Positions 1 to 7,481 of a stretch of DNA of 64,000 nucleotides are shown in pieces. Under the pieces are notes generated by a model that worked only from the letters and a program-made list of their open reading frames with translations, was not told the DNA's origin and did no database searches. Each line of letters begins with the position of its first letter. Within the stretch, counting starts at the first letter, position 1. This DNA is from Streptomyces sp. JHA26 (GTDB lineage Bacteria; Actinomycetota; Actinomycetes; Streptomycetales; Streptomycetaceae): NCBI RefSeq assembly GCF_002005565.1, contig NZ_BDJC01000005.1, forward strand, positions 120,356 to 184,355. Direction: 5' to 3'. The translations under genes and the position numbers were made by a program.

Positions 1-334
1 CCGTGACGTACACCTGCAACTGCATCTGGAGCCTCTCGGGCTGCTCGCTGATCAGGCGGGTGTAGGCCTCGGCCATGGACGCGAGGGCCTCTTCGCCGTG
101 CAGACCCTCGGACGCCGACTCGAAGACCCGGCGCATGTCCTGGAGGCAGCGTTCGGCCACCGCCAGGAAGATCGCCTTCTTGCTCGGGAAGAGCCGGAAG
201 AGGTACGGCTGGGAGACGCCCACCCGCTTGGCGATGGCCTCGGTGGACGTGCCGTAGTAGCCGCCCCGGGCGAACTCGCTCATCGCCGCACGGATGACGC
301 TCTCGCGCCGTTCCTCTGCGCTCATCCTGACCAT
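1..334 (-). CDS. TetR/AcrR family transcriptional regulator (C-terminus outside window)
   Basis: The frame reads leftwards from an ATG at 334 and runs off the window start, giving about 111 residues. The N-terminus is a classic TetR DNA-binding domain: a helix beginning ERRESVIRAAMSEFA, then GGYYGTSTEAIAKRVGVSQPYLFRLFPSKKAIF spanning residues about 20-50, which is the helix-turn-helix. The following part (AVAERCLQDM onwards) is the start of the ligand-binding all-helical domain. An in-frame ATG at 325 is an alternative start; neither has a strong Shine-Dalgarno. A perfect palindrome lies 8 bp upstream, so self-repression is likely. The ligand and the regulon cannot be told from this fragment. 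Confidence 0.9.
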   Translation of the reverse strand, partial: MVRMSAEERRESVIRAAMSEFARGGYYGTSTEAIAKRVGVSQPYLFRLFPSKKAIFLAVAERCLQDMRRVFESASEGLHGEEALASMAEAYTRLISEQPERLQMQLQVYVT

Positions 335-341
335 GGGGAGT

Positions 342-365
342 AAGTTAGTGCTCAATCACTAACTT
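342..365. promoter_or_regulatory. Palindromic operator upstream of the TetR gene
   Basis: AAGTTAGTG and CACTAACTT are perfect 9-bp inverted arms around a 6-bp centre (CTCAAT). The site sits 8 bp upstream of the TetR-family start codon and is AT-rich compared with its surroundings. Position and symmetry fit the operator of that regulator; the assignment is inferred. Confidence 0.75.
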
Positions 366-432
366 CGTCAAGTCCCGTGCGGTGCCCGGCGAGGGGCGAG
401 GGGGTGGGGGGCGAAGGGCAAGAGGTGAGAGC

Positions 433-462
433 GAGGGGCACCCTCCGGGGAGGGTGCCCCTC
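433..462 (-). terminator. Hairpin terminator after the dehydratase pair
   Basis: GAGGGGCACCCTCC and GGAGGGTGCCCCTC form a perfect 14-bp stem with a 2-nt loop, 35 bp beyond the stop codon of the minus-strand MaoC-like gene. There is no strong U-run, as is common in Streptomyces terminators. Confidence 0.75.
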
Positions 463-496
463 ACCGAGCACGCGGCGGGCCGCCGCGCGGGGGCCG

Positions 497-949
497 TCAG
501 GCGAGTCGCACGACCGCGCGGGACATGCCGAGGACCTTCTGGCCGCCGCTGGTGGCCGTGAGGTCGACGCGGACGGTGTTGCCGTCGAGCTTGGCCGCGA
601 CCTTGCCGCTGACCTCGATCACGGCGCCCCGGTCGTCGTCCGGGACGACGACCGGCCGGGTGAAGCGGACGCCGTACTCGACGACCGAGCCCGGGTCGCC
701 GGTCCAGTCGGTCACCACGCGGATCGCCTCGGCCATGGTGAACATGCCGTGCGCGATGACGTCCGGCAGGCCGACCTCCTTGGCGAACCTCTCGTTCCAG
801 TGGATCGGGTTGAAGTCGCCGGAGGCGCCGGCGTAGCGCACGAGTGCGGCGCGGTCCACGGGGAAGCTCTGCGCGGGCAGCTCGGTACCGACCTCGACGT
901 CGTCGTACGCGACCTTCGCGGTCGCGGGATGCGTGTGGGGCTGCGTCAT
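497..949 (-). CDS. MaoC-like hotdog dehydratase (HadB-type)
   Basis: This is a 150-residue single-hotdog protein of the MaoC dehydratase family. The hydratase motif is visible in YAGASGDFNPIHWNERFA, which supplies the catalytic Asp and His, followed by the GLPDVIAHGMFTM helix. It starts at ATG 949, 7 bp after the upstream partner's stop, with a GAGGAGG sequence inside the end of that gene; a longer in-frame start at 976 lacks support. The arrangement rpmG, HadA-like, HadB-like is the same as in mycobacteria, where HadAB dehydrates 3-hydroxyacyl-ACP in FAS-II. Streptomyces make no mycolic acids, so the substrate here is open; a (3R)-hydroxyacyl-ACP or -CoA is the best guess. Confidence 0.88.
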   Translation of the reverse strand: MTQPHTHPATAKVAYDDVEVGTELPAQSFPVDRAALVRYAGASGDFNPIHWNERFAKEVGLPDVIAHGMFTMAEAIRVVTDWTGDPGSVVEYGVRFTRPVVVPDDDRGAVIEVSGKVAAKLDGNTVRVDLTATSGGQKVLGMSRAVVRLA

Positions 950-956
950 GGGGTGC

Positions 957-1409
957 TCACGCCTCCTCGGCCGCACGGGCCACGAGCTTGGTCCAGGCGG
1001 TCACGACGTGCTCACCGGCCTCGTCGTGGACCTCGCCGCGGACGTCCAGTATGTCGTTGCCGGCCATCGACTTGATCGCCTCGATGGTGGAGGTGACCGT
1101 GAGCCGGTCACCGGCCCGCACCGGACGGACGTAGGCGAACTTCTGGTCCCCGTGCACCACCCGGCTGTAGTCCAGACCGAGCTGCGGGTCCTCGATGACC
1201 TGCCCCGCCGCCTTGAAGGTGATGGAGAACACGAAGGTCGGCGGAGCGATCACATCCGGATACCCGAGCGCCTTGGCCGCCTCCGTGTCCGTGTACGCCG
1301 GATTGGCGTCACCCACCGCCTCCGCGAACTCGCGGATCTTCTCCCGGCCCACCTCGTAGGGCGCGGTGGGCGGATAGGTCCGCCCCACGAACGACTGGTC
1401 GAGCGCCAT
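957..1409 (-). CDS. MaoC N-terminal-domain dehydratase (HadA-type)
   Basis: The 150-residue product is a FAS1-type hotdog protein (MaoC dehydratase N-terminal family). It has the YEVGREKIREFAEAVGDANPAY segment and the GYPDVIAPPTFVFSI helix typical of HadA. HadA proteins lack the catalytic dyad and form heterodimers with a HadB partner, which is the next gene. It begins with ATG at 1409, 119 bp after rpmG, with a hairpin between them, so it may have its own promoter or be expressed by read-through. Function as the substrate-binding subunit of a 3-hydroxyacyl thioester dehydratase is inferred from the family. Confidence 0.88.
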   Translation of the reverse strand: MALDQSFVGRTYPPTAPYEVGREKIREFAEAVGDANPAYTDTEAAKALGYPDVIAPPTFVFSITFKAAGQVIEDPQLGLDYSRVVHGDQKFAYVRPVRAGDRLTVTSTIEAIKSMAGNDILDVRGEVHDEAGEHVVTAWTKLVARAAEEA

Positions 1410-1481
1410 GGGCTCGCAACCTCCTGCTGCTGTCTGCGACTACTGCTGCTGTCCGGACGGCCACCGCCGGACACAACGACG

Positions 1482-1514
1482 CGAGGCCGCCCCCAAAGTA
1501 CGGGGACGGCCTCG
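1482..1514 (-). terminator. Hairpin between rpmG and the HadA-like gene
   Basis: CGAGGCCG pairs with CGGCCTCG, extended by CCCC/GGGG with one unpaired base, 15 bp after the rpmG stop. It probably terminates or attenuates rpmG transcription before the dehydratase genes. Confidence 0.55.
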
Positions 1515-1528
1515 TGTACGAGCCTGAT

Positions 1529-1693
1529 TTATCGCGTTTCGCGGTGCGCGGTGTGCGCGTTGCAACGCGGGCAGTGCTTCTTCATCTCCAGTCGGTCCGG
1601 GTTGTTACGCCGGTTCTTCTTGGTGATGTAGTTCCGCTCCTTGCACTCCACGCAGGCCAGCGTGATCTTCGGGCGGACGTCGGTGGCAGCCAC
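1529..1693 (-). CDS. rpmG: 50S ribosomal protein L33
   Basis: The 54-residue protein starts at a GTG at 1693, preceded by AAGGAG with 7-nt spacing. The sequence [20 protein letters not shown] and the later [14 protein letters not shown] end are typical of bacterial L33. Two CxxC pairs are present, so this is the zinc-binding (C+) form. Many Streptomyces carry a second, cysteine-free L33 controlled by Zur. It lies directly downstream of tRNA-Thr and tRNA-Met on the same strand, the usual actinobacterial arrangement, and is probably co-transcribed with them. Confidence 0.97.
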   Translation of the reverse strand: MAATDVRPKITLACVECKERNYITKKNRRNNPDRLEMKKHCPRCNAHTAHRETR

Positions 1694-1782
1694 GTGAGTG
1701 CTCCTTGACGAACGGATTGATGGTATTAACGCAGGAAAGAGTAGCCGATTGAAGGACCGACCCCGCAATCGGCTACCAGAAG

Positions 1783-1855
1783 TAGCGGTGACCGGACTTG
1801 AACCGGTGACACAGCGATTATGAGCCGCTTGCTCTACCGACTGAGCTACACCGCT
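1783..1855 (-). tRNA. tRNA-Met (CAT)
   Basis: The minus strand folds into a 73-nt cloverleaf without encoded CCA. The acceptor stem is AGCGGTG/CACCGCT, the anticodon loop CTCATAA gives CAT, and the T arm is ACCGG-TTCAAGT-CCGGT. The A-T first pair of the acceptor stem and the lack of the three G-C initiator pairs suggest an elongator tRNA. Confidence 0.95.
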
Positions 1856-1901
1856 GCGATGCGATCGGGCCCCGCCTCGCGGCGGGAACCTCTCACATCA
1901 G

Positions 1902-1974
1902 AGCCCCAAAACGGAATCGAACCGTTGACCTTCTCCTTACCATGGAGACGCTCTGCCGACTGAGCTATTGGGGC
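1902..1974 (-). tRNA. tRNA-Thr (GGT)
   Basis: This is a 73-nt cloverleaf on the minus strand. The acceptor stem is GCCCCAA/TTGGGGC, the anticodon stem TCTCC/GGAGA encloses ATGGTAA (anticodon GGT), and the T loop is TTCGATT. It is 46 bp upstream of tRNA-Met and likely shares one transcript with tRNA-Met and rpmG. Confidence 0.96.
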
Positions 1975-1987
1975 GAGCGATGAAGAC

Positions 1988-2015
1988 ATTACACGGTCGC
2001 CCGCCGTTCGCCCAA
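1988..2015 (-). promoter_or_regulatory. Probable promoter of the tRNA-Thr/tRNA-Met/rpmG unit
   Basis: On the minus strand TTGGGC (2010-2015) and TGTAAT (1988-1993) are separated by 16 bp. The -10 lies 13 bp before the tRNA-Thr 5' end, leaving room for a short leader. This resembles a housekeeping sigma promoter. Confidence 0.5.
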
Positions 2016-2226
2016 ATCCGTTTCGTCGACCCTGCCCCGTCCCGTTCCCGAGCCCCCCGGACACCCCGGACACCCCGCCCCGCACACCGGCCCCCGCGGC
2101 GCGCGGCGGGTGCCGGTACGACTTTTGCGCTCCTCCGCGCCACGGGCAGATCACCGTCCTAGGCTCGACCGCACTCTGCGTGATCTTGCGTTCGCCACTG
2201 CGCAGTCCCGAGCCCAGAGGAGTGCG

Positions 2227-3501
2227 ATGCCCGACAGCCAGCCGCAGCCGCCCCACTCGTCCTTCCCCTCGGACCCGGCCGGCCACGGCTCGCTGCTGCT
2301 GTCGGGGGCGCGGCTCGCCGACGGCCGGATCGTGGACGTACGGCTGTGCGGCGGGCGCATCGAGGCGGTCGGCACGGCCGGCAGCCTGGCGGTGGCCCAC
2401 CCGTCCGGGCCCGGCACGCGGGTCGACCTCACCGGGTACCTGCTCCTGCCCGCCCCCGCCGAACCCCACGCCCACGGCGACACCGCGCTCACGGCCGACG
2501 TCCCCGGCCCGGTCTCCCACGAGCCCGAGGACGTCCAGCGCCGGGTCACGGAGGCCGCCCTGCTCCAGCTGGGGCACGGGGCGACCGCGCTGCGGGCTCA
2601 TGTGCGGGTGGGCGACGTCCCGGGGCTGGGCGCCCTGCTCGCCGTGCTGCGGGCGCGGCGCGCGCTGCGCGGACTGGCCGAGCTGACGGCGGTGGCCATG
2701 CCGAGGGTGCTGACCGGGGTGGCCGGGGCCGACGGGCTGGCGATGCTGCGGGACGCGGTCAAGATGGGCGCGGACGTGGTGGGCGGGTGCCCGGACCTGG
2801 ATCCCGATCCGGCGGGGTACGTGGAGGCGGTCCTGGAGGTCGCCGCCGAGCACGGCCGTCCCGTCGACCTGCACACGGACGCCGCCGACCCGGCGCGGCT
2901 GGCCCGGCTCGCGGCCATGGCGGGCGGACTGCGTCCCGGGGTGACCGTCGGGCCCTGCGACGGCCTGGGCCGCCTGCCCGCCGACGTGGCCTCCCGGGCC
3001 GCGGACCGGCTGGCGGCCGCCGGGATCGCCGTGCTGTGCCTGCCGCAGGGCCCCTGCGGCCAGGGCGGCGACGGGGGTGCCGCCCACCGCGAGGGCACCG
3101 CCCCGGTACGGCTGTTGCGGGCCGCGGGGGTACGGGTCGCCGCCGGGAGCGGGGCGCTGCGGGACGTGTCCAACCCGGTCGGCCGCGGCGACCCGCTGGA
3201 GGCGGCGTACCTGCTGGCCTCGCGCCACGGACTGCGGCCCGAGGAGGCGTACGACGCCGTGAGCGGAGCGGCACGGGCCACGCTGGGCCTGCCCGAGGTG
3301 CGGGTCGAGGCCGGCTTCCCGGCCGAGCTCCTCGCGGTACGCGGGGACCGGCTCGCGGGCGCGCTGTCGTTGGCCTACGGCCGGATCGTGGTGCACCGGG
3401 GGCGGGTGGTGGCCCGGACGAGCGCGGTGCGGGAGTACGGCGACTCGACGACCTCGGCGGAGCTGGGACTGCCGCGGCAGGGGCGCGGGGAACGGCCCTG
3501 A
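2227..3501 (+). CDS. Amidohydrolase-family protein, cytosine-deaminase-like, metal site degenerate
   Basis: The 424-residue protein starts at ATG 2227 with AGAGGAG 5 bp upstream; an open frame continues further upstream without a better start. It has the amidohydrolase layout: a small N-terminal beta domain (LLLSGARLADGRIVDV), an HxH motif in EPHAHGDTAL, and HTDAADPARL in mid-sequence. The C-terminal part GRGDPLEAAYLLASRHGL resembles CodA-type deaminases. However, the usual His-Cys after the fourth strand reads TVGPCDGLG, and the expected metal-binding Asp after strand 8 reads GSGALRD. The protein may therefore be non-catalytic or act on an unusual substrate. No pathway neighbour helps. Confidence 0.75.
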   Translation: MPDSQPQPPHSSFPSDPAGHGSLLLSGARLADGRIVDVRLCGGRIEAVGTAGSLAVAHPSGPGTRVDLTGYLLLPAPAEPHAHGDTALTADVPGPVSHEPEDVQRRVTEAALLQLGHGATALRAHVRVGDVPGLGALLAVLRARRALRGLAELTAVAMPRVLTGVAGADGLAMLRDAVKMGADVVGGCPDLDPDPAGYVEAVLEVAAEHGRPVDLHTDAADPARLARLAAMAGGLRPGVTVGPCDGLGRLPADVASRAADRLAAAGIAVLCLPQGPCGQGGDGGAAHREGTAPVRLLRAAGVRVAAGSGALRDVSNPVGRGDPLEAAYLLASRHGLRPEEAYDAVSGAARATLGLPEVRVEAGFPAELLAVRGDRLAGALSLAYGRIVVHRGRVVARTSAVREYGDSTTSAELGLPRQGRGERP

Positions 3502-3700
3502 GGGGCGGGGGCGGGACCGCGCGGGCGTACGGGAGGTCCGGCGCGCGGGGTCGGGGCCGGATGGAACGGAGGCGGGTGTACGCCGGAGTGAGACCCGCGA
3601 GGCGTGCCGGGGGTGGCAGGGGCGCCGGGGGCACCGAGGGCGCCGGGGCGTGGTCGAAGTCGTGCGGCGCGGGCGGCCGTCGGGGCGTACGGTCGAAGAC

Positions 3701-4357
3701 ATGCGCATTGTCATCGCTGGTGGTCATGGTCAGATCGCGCTGCGGCTGGAGCGGTTGCTCGCCGCGCGCGGCGACGAGGTGGCGGGCATCATCCGCAAGG
3801 CCGAGCAGGCCGATGATCTGCGTGCGGCGGGTGCCGAACCGGTCGTGCTGGACCTCGAGTCGGCCTCGGTCGAGGAGGTCGCGGAGCGGCTGCGGGACGC
3901 GGACGCGGCGGTGTTCGCGGCGGGCGCGGGCCCGGGCAGCGGGGCGGCCCGCAAGGAGACGGTGGACAAGGCGGCTGCGGTCCTCCTCGCTGACGCGGCC
4001 GTCCGGGCGGGTGTACGACGCCTCGTGATCGTGTCGTCCATGGGCGCGGACCCGGAGCACGCCGGGGACGAGATCTTCGACGCGTACCTGCGCGCCAAGG
4101 GCGAGGCCGACGCGTACGTGCGCGCGCAGGACGCGCTGGACTGGACGATCCTGCGGCCCGGCCAGCTGACGGACGACGCCGGCACGGGCCTCGTGCGCCT
4201 GGAGGCGCACACCGGCCGCGGCCCGATCCCGCGGGACGACGTGGCGGCCGTACTGGCGGAACTCGTCGACACCCCGGCGACGGCCGGTCTGACCCTCGAA
4301 CTGATCAGCGGCTCGGCGCCGGTGTCGGTCGCGGTGAAGTCGGTGGCCGGTAACTGA
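3701..4357 (+). CDS. NAD(P)-binding atypical SDR (NmrA-like)
   Basis: The 218-residue protein opens with MRIVIAGGHGQIALRLERLL, a Rossmann GxxGxxA nucleotide-binding turn. It contains DAAVFAAGAGPGSG and RLVIVSSMGAD, which mark strands 4 and 5 of the atypical short-chain dehydrogenases. The YLRAKGEADAYVRA segment holds the equivalent of the YxxxK region. It ends with DVAAVLAELVDTPATAGLTLELISG, the usual end of this family. ATG 3701 is chosen because the Rossmann fold starts there; the ribosome site is weak. Substrate and role are unknown. Confidence 0.85.
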   Translation: MRIVIAGGHGQIALRLERLLAARGDEVAGIIRKAEQADDLRAAGAEPVVLDLESASVEEVAERLRDADAAVFAAGAGPGSGAARKETVDKAAAVLLADAAVRAGVRRLVIVSSMGADPEHAGDEIFDAYLRAKGEADAYVRAQDALDWTILRPGQLTDDAGTGLVRLEAHTGRGPIPRDDVAAVLAELVDTPATAGLTLELISGSAPVSVAVKSVAGN

Positions 4358-4387
4358 CGCCCGCTCAGGACCGGAACCGACTCCCGT

Positions 4388-4600
4388 TCAGAACAGGGGC
4401 AGCTGCCCGGGGAACTCCGGAACGGCGTAACCGTCCAGCGTGGGCTGGGCGGCGTCCGCCCCGGCGAACCGCCGGGAGCCGGGGCAGGACACGAGCTCCC
4501 CGACGGCCCGCGCCCCGGGCGGATCGTGCCGCGCGAAGCGCCCGGCGACGACGGCGATCTCCCGACGGCACTCGGGGCAGGTCCTGCGGCGCGACGACAT
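4388..4600 (-). CDS. Small putative zinc-ribbon protein
   Basis: This 70-residue protein starts at ATG 4600 and reads MSSRRRTCPECRREIAVVAG. CPEC and a later SCPGSR give three cysteines and suggest a treble-clef or incomplete zinc ribbon; only two are in CxxC form. The C-terminus GYAVPEFPGQLPLF is hydrophobic. It converges with the upstream NAD(P)-binding gene, the two stops being 30 bp apart. No known function. Confidence 0.65.
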   Translation of the reverse strand: MSSRRRTCPECRREIAVVAGRFARHDPPGARAVGELVSCPGSRRFAGADAAQPTLDGYAVPEFPGQLPLF

Positions 4601-4735
4601 GGCCCCAGCGTAGGGCGCACGAGGGCGAGGGCCGAGGGGTGCGCGGGGAGGGACGACGGGACGGCCGGGCAACCGCGGACCACGCGGGTCCACGACCGCC
4701 CGGCAGGTCGAGCGGGTTTCCCCTCCGGACGGGCG

Positions 4736-5449
4736 TCACGTCCCCGGGCCGGATCGGCCGCGAGCCTCGTCCACGGTGTCCTGCCCCGCCTCCCGCAGCC
4801 CCTGAACGGTGTCCTGACCGGCGGACTGCGCCTGGTCCCTGGTGGTCTGCGCGGCGTCCTTCGCGGTCGACTTGACCGTCTCCACCGCTTCGGTGGCGGG
4901 TTCGCGCAGTTCCTCCTTGACGTCCTTCGCGGCCTGCGTGGCCTGGCGTTGGACCGGTTCGAGCAACTCCTCCGAGTGGTCACGCAGTTGCCGACCCGCG
5001 CGCTCCTCCGTCGCCGTGGTCGGCAGCAGCGCGGCGGCCAGCATGCCGGCGCCGAACGCGATGAGGCCGGCCGCCAGCGGACTGCCCTGCGTCTGCCGCC
5101 TGACCTGATCCGGCGTCTGCTGGAGGGCGTCACCGACCTGCTCAGCGGTCTCCTTGGCGGTGCCTGCGGCCTGCCCGACCGCACGCCCGGTGGTGTCCGA
5201 CAGGCTGTGGACGGCCTGACCTGTGCTCTCCGTCACGTCCCGTGCCGTCTCCGACACGTTTCCGACGGCGTTCTGCGCGGTCCCCATCACGGTCTCCTTG
5301 ATGCCGGTCAGCCTGTTGCGTGCGGCGCCGGCCTTGCGTCTGGCCACCTTCCGGGGCGTCACCCTCTCGGCGAGAAGGTCGACGTTGCGGGACAGGTGGG
5401 CGCGTCGGCGTTCGACGTCGGTCCTCAGCTCGTCGGGTGTCGTGCCCAT
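4736..5449 (-). CDS. DUF3618-domain membrane-associated protein
   Basis: The 237-residue protein starts at ATG 5449 with AAGGAGGA 6 bp upstream. The N-terminus TPDELRTDVERRRAHLSRNVDLLAERVTPRK matches the DUF3618 family. The middle consists of long amphipathic helices (AQNAVGNVSETARDVTESTG and similar), then one hydrophobic segment GLIAFGAGMLAAALLP at about residues 135-150, then more Ala/Glu/Lys helices. Its start overlaps the preceding holin-like gene by 25 bp, so the three genes down to 4736 form an operon. Proteins of this kind are often stress-induced envelope proteins; the function is unknown. Confidence 0.85.
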   Translation of the reverse strand: MGTTPDELRTDVERRRAHLSRNVDLLAERVTPRKVARRKAGAARNRLTGIKETVMGTAQNAVGNVSETARDVTESTGQAVHSLSDTTGRAVGQAAGTAKETAEQVGDALQQTPDQVRRQTQGSPLAAGLIAFGAGMLAAALLPTTATEERAGRQLRDHSEELLEPVQRQATQAAKDVKEELREPATEAVETVKSTAKDAAQTTRDQAQSAGQDTVQGLREAGQDTVDEARGRSGPGT

Positions 5450-5916
5450 CGGGCGTCCTCCTTGAGGGTTTCCACGGTCTGTTCGGGCTTGACGTTGACC
5501 GTCTTCAGCCGTTTGCGTCCGATGACGTAGAGCACCGCGCCGGCCACCGCCCACAGCGCCGTGACGATGAGCGCCGCCCAGGCGGGGTCCATCACGTTGG
5601 CGAGGGCGAAGACGACGGCGAGGCTGCCGAAGAGCATGACGACGTGCCCGGCGTAACCGGCGCCGCCGAGCATCCCGACGGCCTTGCCCGCCTTGGTGCT
5701 CTCCTGCTTGATCTCCGCCTTGGCCAGCTCGATCTCGTCACGGACCAGGTGGGAGACGTCCGAACTGATCTCCCCGATCAGGTCACCGACCGAGGCCTGC
5801 CCCAGGTCGTCCGTGGAGGGCGGGGAGGACGGCGGGGGTGGTGCGGACACCGGCGGGGACGAGGGTGCGTACGGGCGCGCTTCGCCCGTACCGGGTCCTC
5901 GGTACGACGTGGCCAC
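5425..5916 (-). CDS. Phage-holin-family (DUF1469/Actino-holin-like) membrane protein
   Basis: The 163-residue protein starts at GTG 5916 with GAGGAG upstream. A proline/serine-rich leader of about 40 residues is followed by LIGEISSDVSHLVRDEIELAKAEIKQE, the conserved helix of the YqjE/holin superfamily-III family, and two membrane segments (GYAGHVVMLFGSLAVVFALA and AALIVTALWAVAGAVLYVIG). A charged tail with the GRKRLKTVNVKPEQTVETLKED motif ends the protein. It is the middle gene of a three-gene operon with DUF3618. Despite the family name it is unlikely to be a phage protein; an envelope stress role is inferred. Confidence 0.85.
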   Translation of the reverse strand: MATSYRGPGTGEARPYAPSSPPVSAPPPPSSPPSTDDLGQASVGDLIGEISSDVSHLVRDEIELAKAEIKQESTKAGKAVGMLGGAGYAGHVVMLFGSLAVVFALANVMDPAWAALIVTALWAVAGAVLYVIGRKRLKTVNVKPEQTVETLKEDARWARHPTS

Positions 5917-5926
5917 GCTCAGCTCC

Positions 5927-6709
5927 TCAGGTCGGTCGGCGCGGGTCGGTGTGCACCGGTGGCGTGGTGGATGCCGGCGGTGCCGCGGTGGGCCGCCCGG
6001 TGGTGGGGCCGCGCCCGTCACCGGGGGTGTAGTGCGGCGGCTGGGACTGCCCGTAGGTGTCCAGCGGGTCCTCACCGTAGGCGGTGGGCGCGCCGGACGC
6101 GCCGCGGCCGAGTGCCTCGGGGCTGGACGCCTCCGATACCGGGGGCACGGCCGACGTGGAGGGTGTCCCGTCCGGGCCGGCCCGCCCGGTGGCGCCCGGG
6201 CCCGAGCCCGCCGCGCTCACTCCCTTGCCGGCGCGCGCGACGGCGAAGCCCGCCAGCGCCGCTCCGGCCAGGAAGACGCCCGGGCGGCGCCGCGCGAAGT
6301 CGCGGAGGTCGTCGATCAGTCCGTCAGGTCCGCGTTCCTCCAGACGGGACGCCACCTTGTGACCGCCGTCGGCCAGGTACCGCACGACTCCGGAGGCACT
6401 GGAGTCCGGCCGACCGCGCCGGTCCATGTCCTGCAGGTCCTCGGCGAGGCGGCGCACGTTCTCCGCCAGATGCCTCGTCTGCGACTGTGCCTGGTCCTGG
6501 AGCTGGGCGCGTACCTCCTCCACGAAGTCGCGGGCCTGGGCGACGGCCTCGTCCGCGGTGTGCGCCGCCTGTTCCCTCGCGGTGCCCGCCACCTCGCTGG
6601 CCTTGTCACCGACGAGCCCGGCGCTCTCGCCCGCCTTCTGCTGTGCCGTCTCTGCCACTGCCGCCGCTCTGCTGTCACCGGGACGGTTCGTGCGCTGGAA
6701 GTCGCTCAA
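5927..6709 (-). CDS. Coiled-coil, single-pass membrane protein of the DUF3618/holin operon
   Basis: The start chosen is TTG 6709 because AGGAGG sits 5 bp in front of it; an ATG at 6739 is in frame but has no ribosome site. The product is 260 residues. Residues 10-90 are Ala/Glu/Gln-rich helices (VAETAQQKAGESAGLVGDKA) that resemble late-embryogenesis-abundant repeats. One short hydrophobic stretch (GVFLAGAALAGFAVARA) follows near residue 150, then a disordered Pro/Gly/Ser/Thr tail of about 90 residues. No catalytic motif is seen. It is the first gene of the operon ending at 4736. Confidence 0.75.
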   Translation of the reverse strand: MSDFQRTNRPGDSRAAAVAETAQQKAGESAGLVGDKASEVAGTAREQAAHTADEAVAQARDFVEEVRAQLQDQAQSQTRHLAENVRRLAEDLQDMDRRGRPDSSASGVVRYLADGGHKVASRLEERGPDGLIDDLRDFARRRPGVFLAGAALAGFAVARAGKGVSAAGSGPGATGRAGPDGTPSTSAVPPVSEASSPEALGRGASGAPTAYGEDPLDTYGQSQPPHYTPGDGRGPTTGRPTAAPPASTTPPVHTDPRRPT

Positions 6710-7060
6710 GGCTCCTCCTGGTGAATCGAAGAGACGCATGTGCCGAAAAGTCTTGTATGTGAGCTTTCGACACGGTTCGAGTCCCCCTGCTCCAGGACGG
6801 AAAACGCCTCGTCGACTTACGGCACGGCTGCTTCCGGTTCATCGCACCCGGTGGCTCGGCGCGGCGGCGGTGACGCCTGGTGGCCTGGGGTGACGGTTCC
6901 GGTCGTGTGCGCCGGTTCCAGCAACTCGGGAAGCGTGCGGAGGGGTTCCTGCGTCGGCCGAAGGGAAGCCGAAGAGAACAAGAGGCTGGTTCGCCGCTTC
7001 CACGCGGAGGGCGGCAAGGCGGCAACCGGCTGACGGCCCGGGCGGCCTCGCGGACCCGTG
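6710..7060 (+). other. Intergenic region left of the integrated element
   Basis: No convincing gene is present. Short frames on both strands lack ribosome sites and family resemblance. A T-arm-like string GGTTCGAGTCC occurs near 6775, but no cloverleaf can be built around it. Confidence 0.6.
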
Positions 7061-7172
7061 AACGACGAAAGGGTCTGTGATCAGCATTGCTGCTGGTCAC
7101 AGACCCTTTCGGTCGTGTGGCGGCGCCAGGATTCGAACCTGGGAAGGCTGAGCCGGCAGATTTACAGTCTGC
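7061..7172. repeat. attL: left 112-bp attachment repeat
   Basis: It is identical to 22420-22531 except at 7081 (T here, C at 22440). It covers the 3' 55 nt of tRNA-Tyr plus the downstream terminator hairpin (7068-7109), which in this copy has one mispair caused by the substitution. Confidence 0.95.
7118..7172 (-). pseudogene. 3' fragment of tRNA-Tyr left by integration
   Basis: The 55 nt from the anticodon loop to the discriminator base match the intact tRNA-Tyr at 22477-22558. Beyond 7172 the sequence is element DNA and no acceptor-stem partner exists, so this copy is not a functional tRNA. Confidence 0.93.
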
Positions 7173-7218
7173 GCTGGTCACGCGCCTGACCGGCACGAAC
7201 ACCTGCACCTTGTCGTAT

Positions 7219-7239
7219 TGCCCCACACCTGCCCCACAC
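7219..7239. repeat. Left integrase arm-type repeat candidate
   Basis: A tandem pair of TGCCCCAC units lies 46 bp inside the element from attL. The same 21-bp unit with one difference occurs at 22326-22346 near attR. Placement on both sides of the cores fits arm-binding sites of the tyrosine recombinase. Confidence 0.5.
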
Positions 7240-7481
7240 CTGGCAGTCAACCAACCGTCCCTGGCGGGGCCCGCCCAGCGGGCAGGTCGCACCAGGATCA
7301 CGAGCCACAGGCGTGCCACTGCGGGCGTCGCGCATGACACTGCCAGTCGCGACTCGCGCCAATGGACGAAGCCCGGATAAGCAGTGAGGTGCCAGATGAT
7401 GCGAAGTATCCCGCTTCCGCACCGTACGGGGGTACGATCCGGCTTAGTCGCCGTCGCGCGCAGACTTCCCTGGGGGGATCG

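Noticed and set aside
5425..5916. A prophage remnant because of the holin-family match
   Set aside because: No other phage gene is nearby; this family is common in Streptomyces chromosomes beside DUF3618 genes.
6770..6800. A tRNA remnant suggested by GGTTCGAGTCC
   Set aside because: The flanking bases do not pair into a T stem and no other arm can be folded.
7118..7172. A second functional tRNA-Tyr at the left end of the element
   Set aside because: Only the 3' 55 nt are present; the 5' acceptor strand and D arm are missing.
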